From contig JAQVUC010000087.1 in NCBI GenBank assembly GCA_028699715.1, positions 1-5,666 on the forward strand: 5,666 nucleotides of DNA, read 5' to 3'. Shown here in pieces: positions 4,581 to 5,666 of this stretch. Below the pieces are notes generated by a model. The model worked only from the letters and a program-made list of their open reading frames with translations. It had not been told where the DNA came from and searched no databases. This DNA comes from Anaerolineaceae bacterium (GTDB taxonomy: Bacteria; Chloroflexota; Anaerolineae; Anaerolineales; Anaerolineaceae). The translations under genes were made by a program, and so were the position numbers. Numbering within the stretch: position 1 is the stretch's first letter; the number at the start of each line of letters is the position of its first letter.

Positions 4581-4850
4581 TCAGACTCGGTATGCCTCTC
4601 GGCGGTGGGCGACACGAACCACCAACACCAATACGCGCTCATCCTCGATTTTGGTCACGATCCGGTAGTCACCGACCCGATAGCGCCAGAATTCCCTGAG
4701 TACGCCTGTCAGGGGCTTGCCCAGGCCGCGAGGATCTTGCGAAGTGGCGACTTTTTCTCTGAGATAAGCGACGATCCCCTTGGCGCACGGACGATCGATC
4801 CCGGCCAGCTCCTTTTCCGCTTTCGGCGAAAAGTCAATCCGCCAGGCCAA
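4581..4850 (-). CDS. relE: RelE/ParE-family toxin (mRNA interferase type)
   Basis: An 89-residue RelE-superfamily toxin. Known RelE proteins cleave mRNA in the ribosomal A site. Visible blocks are AWRIDFSPKAEKELAGID (2-19), DPRGLGKPLTGVL (39-51), FWRYRVGDYRIVTKI (54-68) and VLVLVVRVAHRREAYR (73-88). The basic residues Arg56, Arg58, Arg63 and Arg83 are those conserved in the family; Ala81 replaces the usual Gly of GHRREVY. The start is TTG at 4850-4848: no in-frame ATG or GTG lies nearby upstream, homologues begin M(A/T)WRI, and GGAG lies eight bases upstream. It overlaps the antitoxin gene by 17 bases, implying coupling and low toxin yield. It looks intact and is transcribed with the antitoxin. 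Confidence 0.92.
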   Translation of the reverse strand: MAWRIDFSPKAEKELAGIDRPCAKGIVAYLREKVATSQDPRGLGKPLTGVLREFWRYRVGDYRIVTKIEDERVLVLVVRVAHRREAYRV

Positions 4851-5058
4851 GATCCCGCTCCACCTGGTCGATCGATTTGGCCGCTCGGCCGCTATTCAGA
4901 AACTCCTCGTATCCGGCTTCCGCCAGATAGGCGTCCTCCAGGTCTTCAAGGACCCGCTCAAGTGCTTCGCGCACATAGAAGCTCTTCGGCCGCTTGGTCG
5001 CCGAGGCCAAGTGATTGAGCCGTTGTTCCAGGTTTTCGGGCAGACGAACGGTCAGCAT
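4834..5058 (-). CDS. relB: RelB-type ribbon-helix-helix antitoxin
   Basis: A 74-residue antitoxin. MLTVRLPENLEQRLNHLA (1-18), then SFYVREALERVLEDLEDAYL (26-45), gives the ribbon strand and two helices of the RelB/DUF6290-like group, and the tail SIDQVERDLGLAD is the toxin-wrapping end usual in this group. The ATG at 5058 is preferred to an upstream in-frame ATG at 5091 because AGGGAG (5070-5065) lies six bases before it and homologues start MLTVRL or similar; the longer form would add 11 unconserved residues. It overlaps relE by 17 bases. The promoter and dyad at 5103-5139 lie upstream, fitting autoregulation. It is the second RelB-like antitoxin in the window but differs clearly from the one at the left edge. 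Confidence 0.92.
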   Translation of the reverse strand: MLTVRLPENLEQRLNHLASATKRPKSFYVREALERVLEDLEDAYLAEAGYEEFLNSGRAAKSIDQVERDLGLAD

Positions 5059-5064
5059 GCCAAG

Positions 5065-5070
5065 CTCCCT
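5065..5070 (-). promoter_or_regulatory. Ribosome binding site that fixes the relB start
   Basis: AGGGAG on the minus strand, six bases before the ATG at 5058-5056. The alternative ATG at 5091 has no comparable site. Confidence 0.75.
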
Positions 5071-5102
5071 TATCATGGTTCGTTTCAACACAGGCGTATC
5101 AC

Positions 5103-5124
5103 AGGTATTATGTGTATTACACCT
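5103..5124. promoter_or_regulatory. Probable relBE operator
   Basis: An imperfect 22-bp dyad AGGT...ACCT containing the perfect GTGT-ATT-ACAC palindrome at 5112-5122. It covers the likely -10 region of the minus-strand promoter. Confidence 0.5.
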
Positions 5125-5139
5125 TCATCGGGATGTCAA
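5111..5139 (-). promoter_or_regulatory. Probable relBE promoter
   Basis: Perfect -35 TTGACA on the minus strand (5139-5134). With a 17-bp spacer the -10 would be TACACA (5116-5111, 3/6); TAATAC at 5119-5114 is better in sequence but only 14 bp away. The -35 is firm, the -10 is not. Confidence 0.5.
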
Positions 5140-5170
5140 CCGTTTGGCGACGGATCACTATTTTTACAGG

Positions 5171-5402
5171 AGGTCGGAGGACGGGCAGTTCGCTGACATC
5201 TGACATTTGATCTCTGACATCCGGTCTTTGTAGGTCGGAAGCCGGGCAGTTCGCTGACATCTGACATCTGATTTCTGACATCCGGTCTTTGTAGGTCGGA
5301 AGCCGGGCAGTTCGCTGACATCTGACATCTGATCTCTGACATCCGGTCTTTGGAGGTCGGAAGCCGGGCAGTTCGCTGACATCTGACATCTGATCTCTGA
5401 CT
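5171..5402 (+). repeat. 61-bp tandem repeat array, about 3.8 copies
   Basis: Units start at 5171, 5232, 5293 and 5354, each AGGTCGG(A/G)AG.CGGGCAGTT followed by CGCTGACATCTGACAT and ending in CCGGTCTTTG in the first three. Units differ by only a few substitutions; the fourth breaks off near 5402. Within each unit the 7-mer TGACATC is itself repeated. As 61 is not a multiple of 3, the long minus-strand open frames over it shift phase each unit, so they are not a protein. Possible roles are a variable-number tandem repeat or protein-binding array; nothing in the sequence decides this. Confidence 0.9.
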
Positions 5403-5409
5403 TCAGGCC

Positions 5410-5448
5410 GTTTTACCCAAACCAGCTCAAAGCACCTTCGGGTAAAAC
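5410..5448. repeat. Inverted repeat with 9-bp stem
   Basis: GTTTTACCC (5410-5418) and GGGTAAAAC (5440-5448) are perfectly complementary around a 21-nt loop. It begins soon after the tandem array ends. Confidence 0.6.
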
Positions 5449-5468
5449 CGGGAACCAAGCACAGGGTC

Positions 5469-5621
5469 CTTGAACCTTGAACGCCGCGCAGCGGCTTTGA
5501 ACTTTGAACGCGCCACAGGCGCCTTGAACACCCCATTAACAGGATCAACAGGAAAATTTTGAACCTGGAACCTGGAGTGCGCCGCAGGCGCTTTGAACGC
5601 CGCCCATCAGGCTTCGGGCCT
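5469..5621 (+). repeat. Cluster of TTGAAC-flanked GC hairpins
   Basis: Four short hairpins: GCCGC-GCA-GCGGC (5483-5495), GCGCC-ACA-GGCGC (5510-5522), GCGCC-GCA-GGCGC (5579-5591) and AGGC-TTCGG-GCCT (5609-5621). The first three are linked by TTGAACCTTGAAC, TTTGAACTTTGAAC and CTTTGAAC words. An AACAGGATCAACAGG word sits at 5538-5552. The same unit type overlaps the TacT 3' end. No gene is recognisable from 5140 to the right edge. Confidence 0.7.
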
Positions 5622-5666
5622 TTGATTCTTGACAAGGCAGGAAAAGATTTGTACGGTTTCAAGACG

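Noticed and set aside
4560..5196. Plus-strand open frames of 152 and 138 codons opposite relBE
   Set aside because: They are shadows of the minus-strand relE and relB genes, whose family motifs and overlap are unambiguous.
5171..5402. CRISPR array
   Set aside because: The whole 61-bp unit is conserved, with no unique spacers between short repeats, and no cas gene is present.
5117..5662. 181-codon open frame on the minus strand with MSDVSELPG/RCQRTAR-like repeats
   Set aside because: It is the 61-bp tandem array read in successive frames, continuing through GC hairpins. It has no family resemblance and no credible ribosome binding site.

Overview
The window reads as an accessory, repeat-laden toxin-antitoxin (TA) island from a bacterial chromosome. 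I infer a Desulfobacterota-like (former Deltaproteobacteria) host. The reasons are the kinds of short intergenic repeats present (CACAGAGACACAGAG runs, CATTCCGAG...CTCGGGATGACA elements, AAATCCGAAACAAATTCG inverted repeats, GGTCGGAGG purine tracts, TTGAAC-flanked GC hairpins) and the mix of TA families. No rRNA or core gene is present to confirm this. No intact transposase, integrase, tRNA, CRISPR array or full-length housekeeping gene is visible.

Layout, left to right. (1) 1-131, minus: 5' part of a RelB/DinJ-type antitoxin running off the left edge, with a clear promoter and palindromic operator at 179-206; its toxin would lie outside the window. (2) 214-1060: about 850 bp without a gene, built of nested direct and inverted repeats, including a 36-bp inverted pair at 567-602 and 994-1029. 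(3) 1067-1927, plus: a complete TacA/TacT-type module (ribbon-helix-helix antitoxin plus GNAT acetyltransferase toxin) with its own promoter/operator and an ATGA overlap. (4) 2027-2563, plus: a HigB/RelE-like toxin that has lost its 5' end, followed by an intact HigA-like antitoxin, which is now an orphan. (5) 2575-2846: second copies of two repeats from the left part of the window. (6) 3035-3734, plus: a FitA/VapC-type PIN-domain module with promoter. (7) 4055-4544, plus: a decayed AAA ATPase/DUF4143 gene in three frames with two internal deletions, preceded by a long hairpin. (8) 4581-5139, minus: a RelB/RelE module. (9) 5171-5621: a 61-bp tandem array and a cluster of GC hairpins.

How it fits together: each apparently complete TA module is a two-gene operon, antitoxin first, with overlapping genes and a dyad over or beside its promoter, as expected for autoregulation by an antitoxin-toxin complex. 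Modules are separated by repeats. A motif, YRTTTTGGGGTCGGRCCR, occurs three times in near-complete form and once degenerate, three of the four lying just after the 3' end of a TA gene. Two TA-derived or ATPase loci are decaying next to intact ones, so the region looks like a site of repeated gain and loss. The families are all known; the possible novelty lies in the repeat architecture that separates them.
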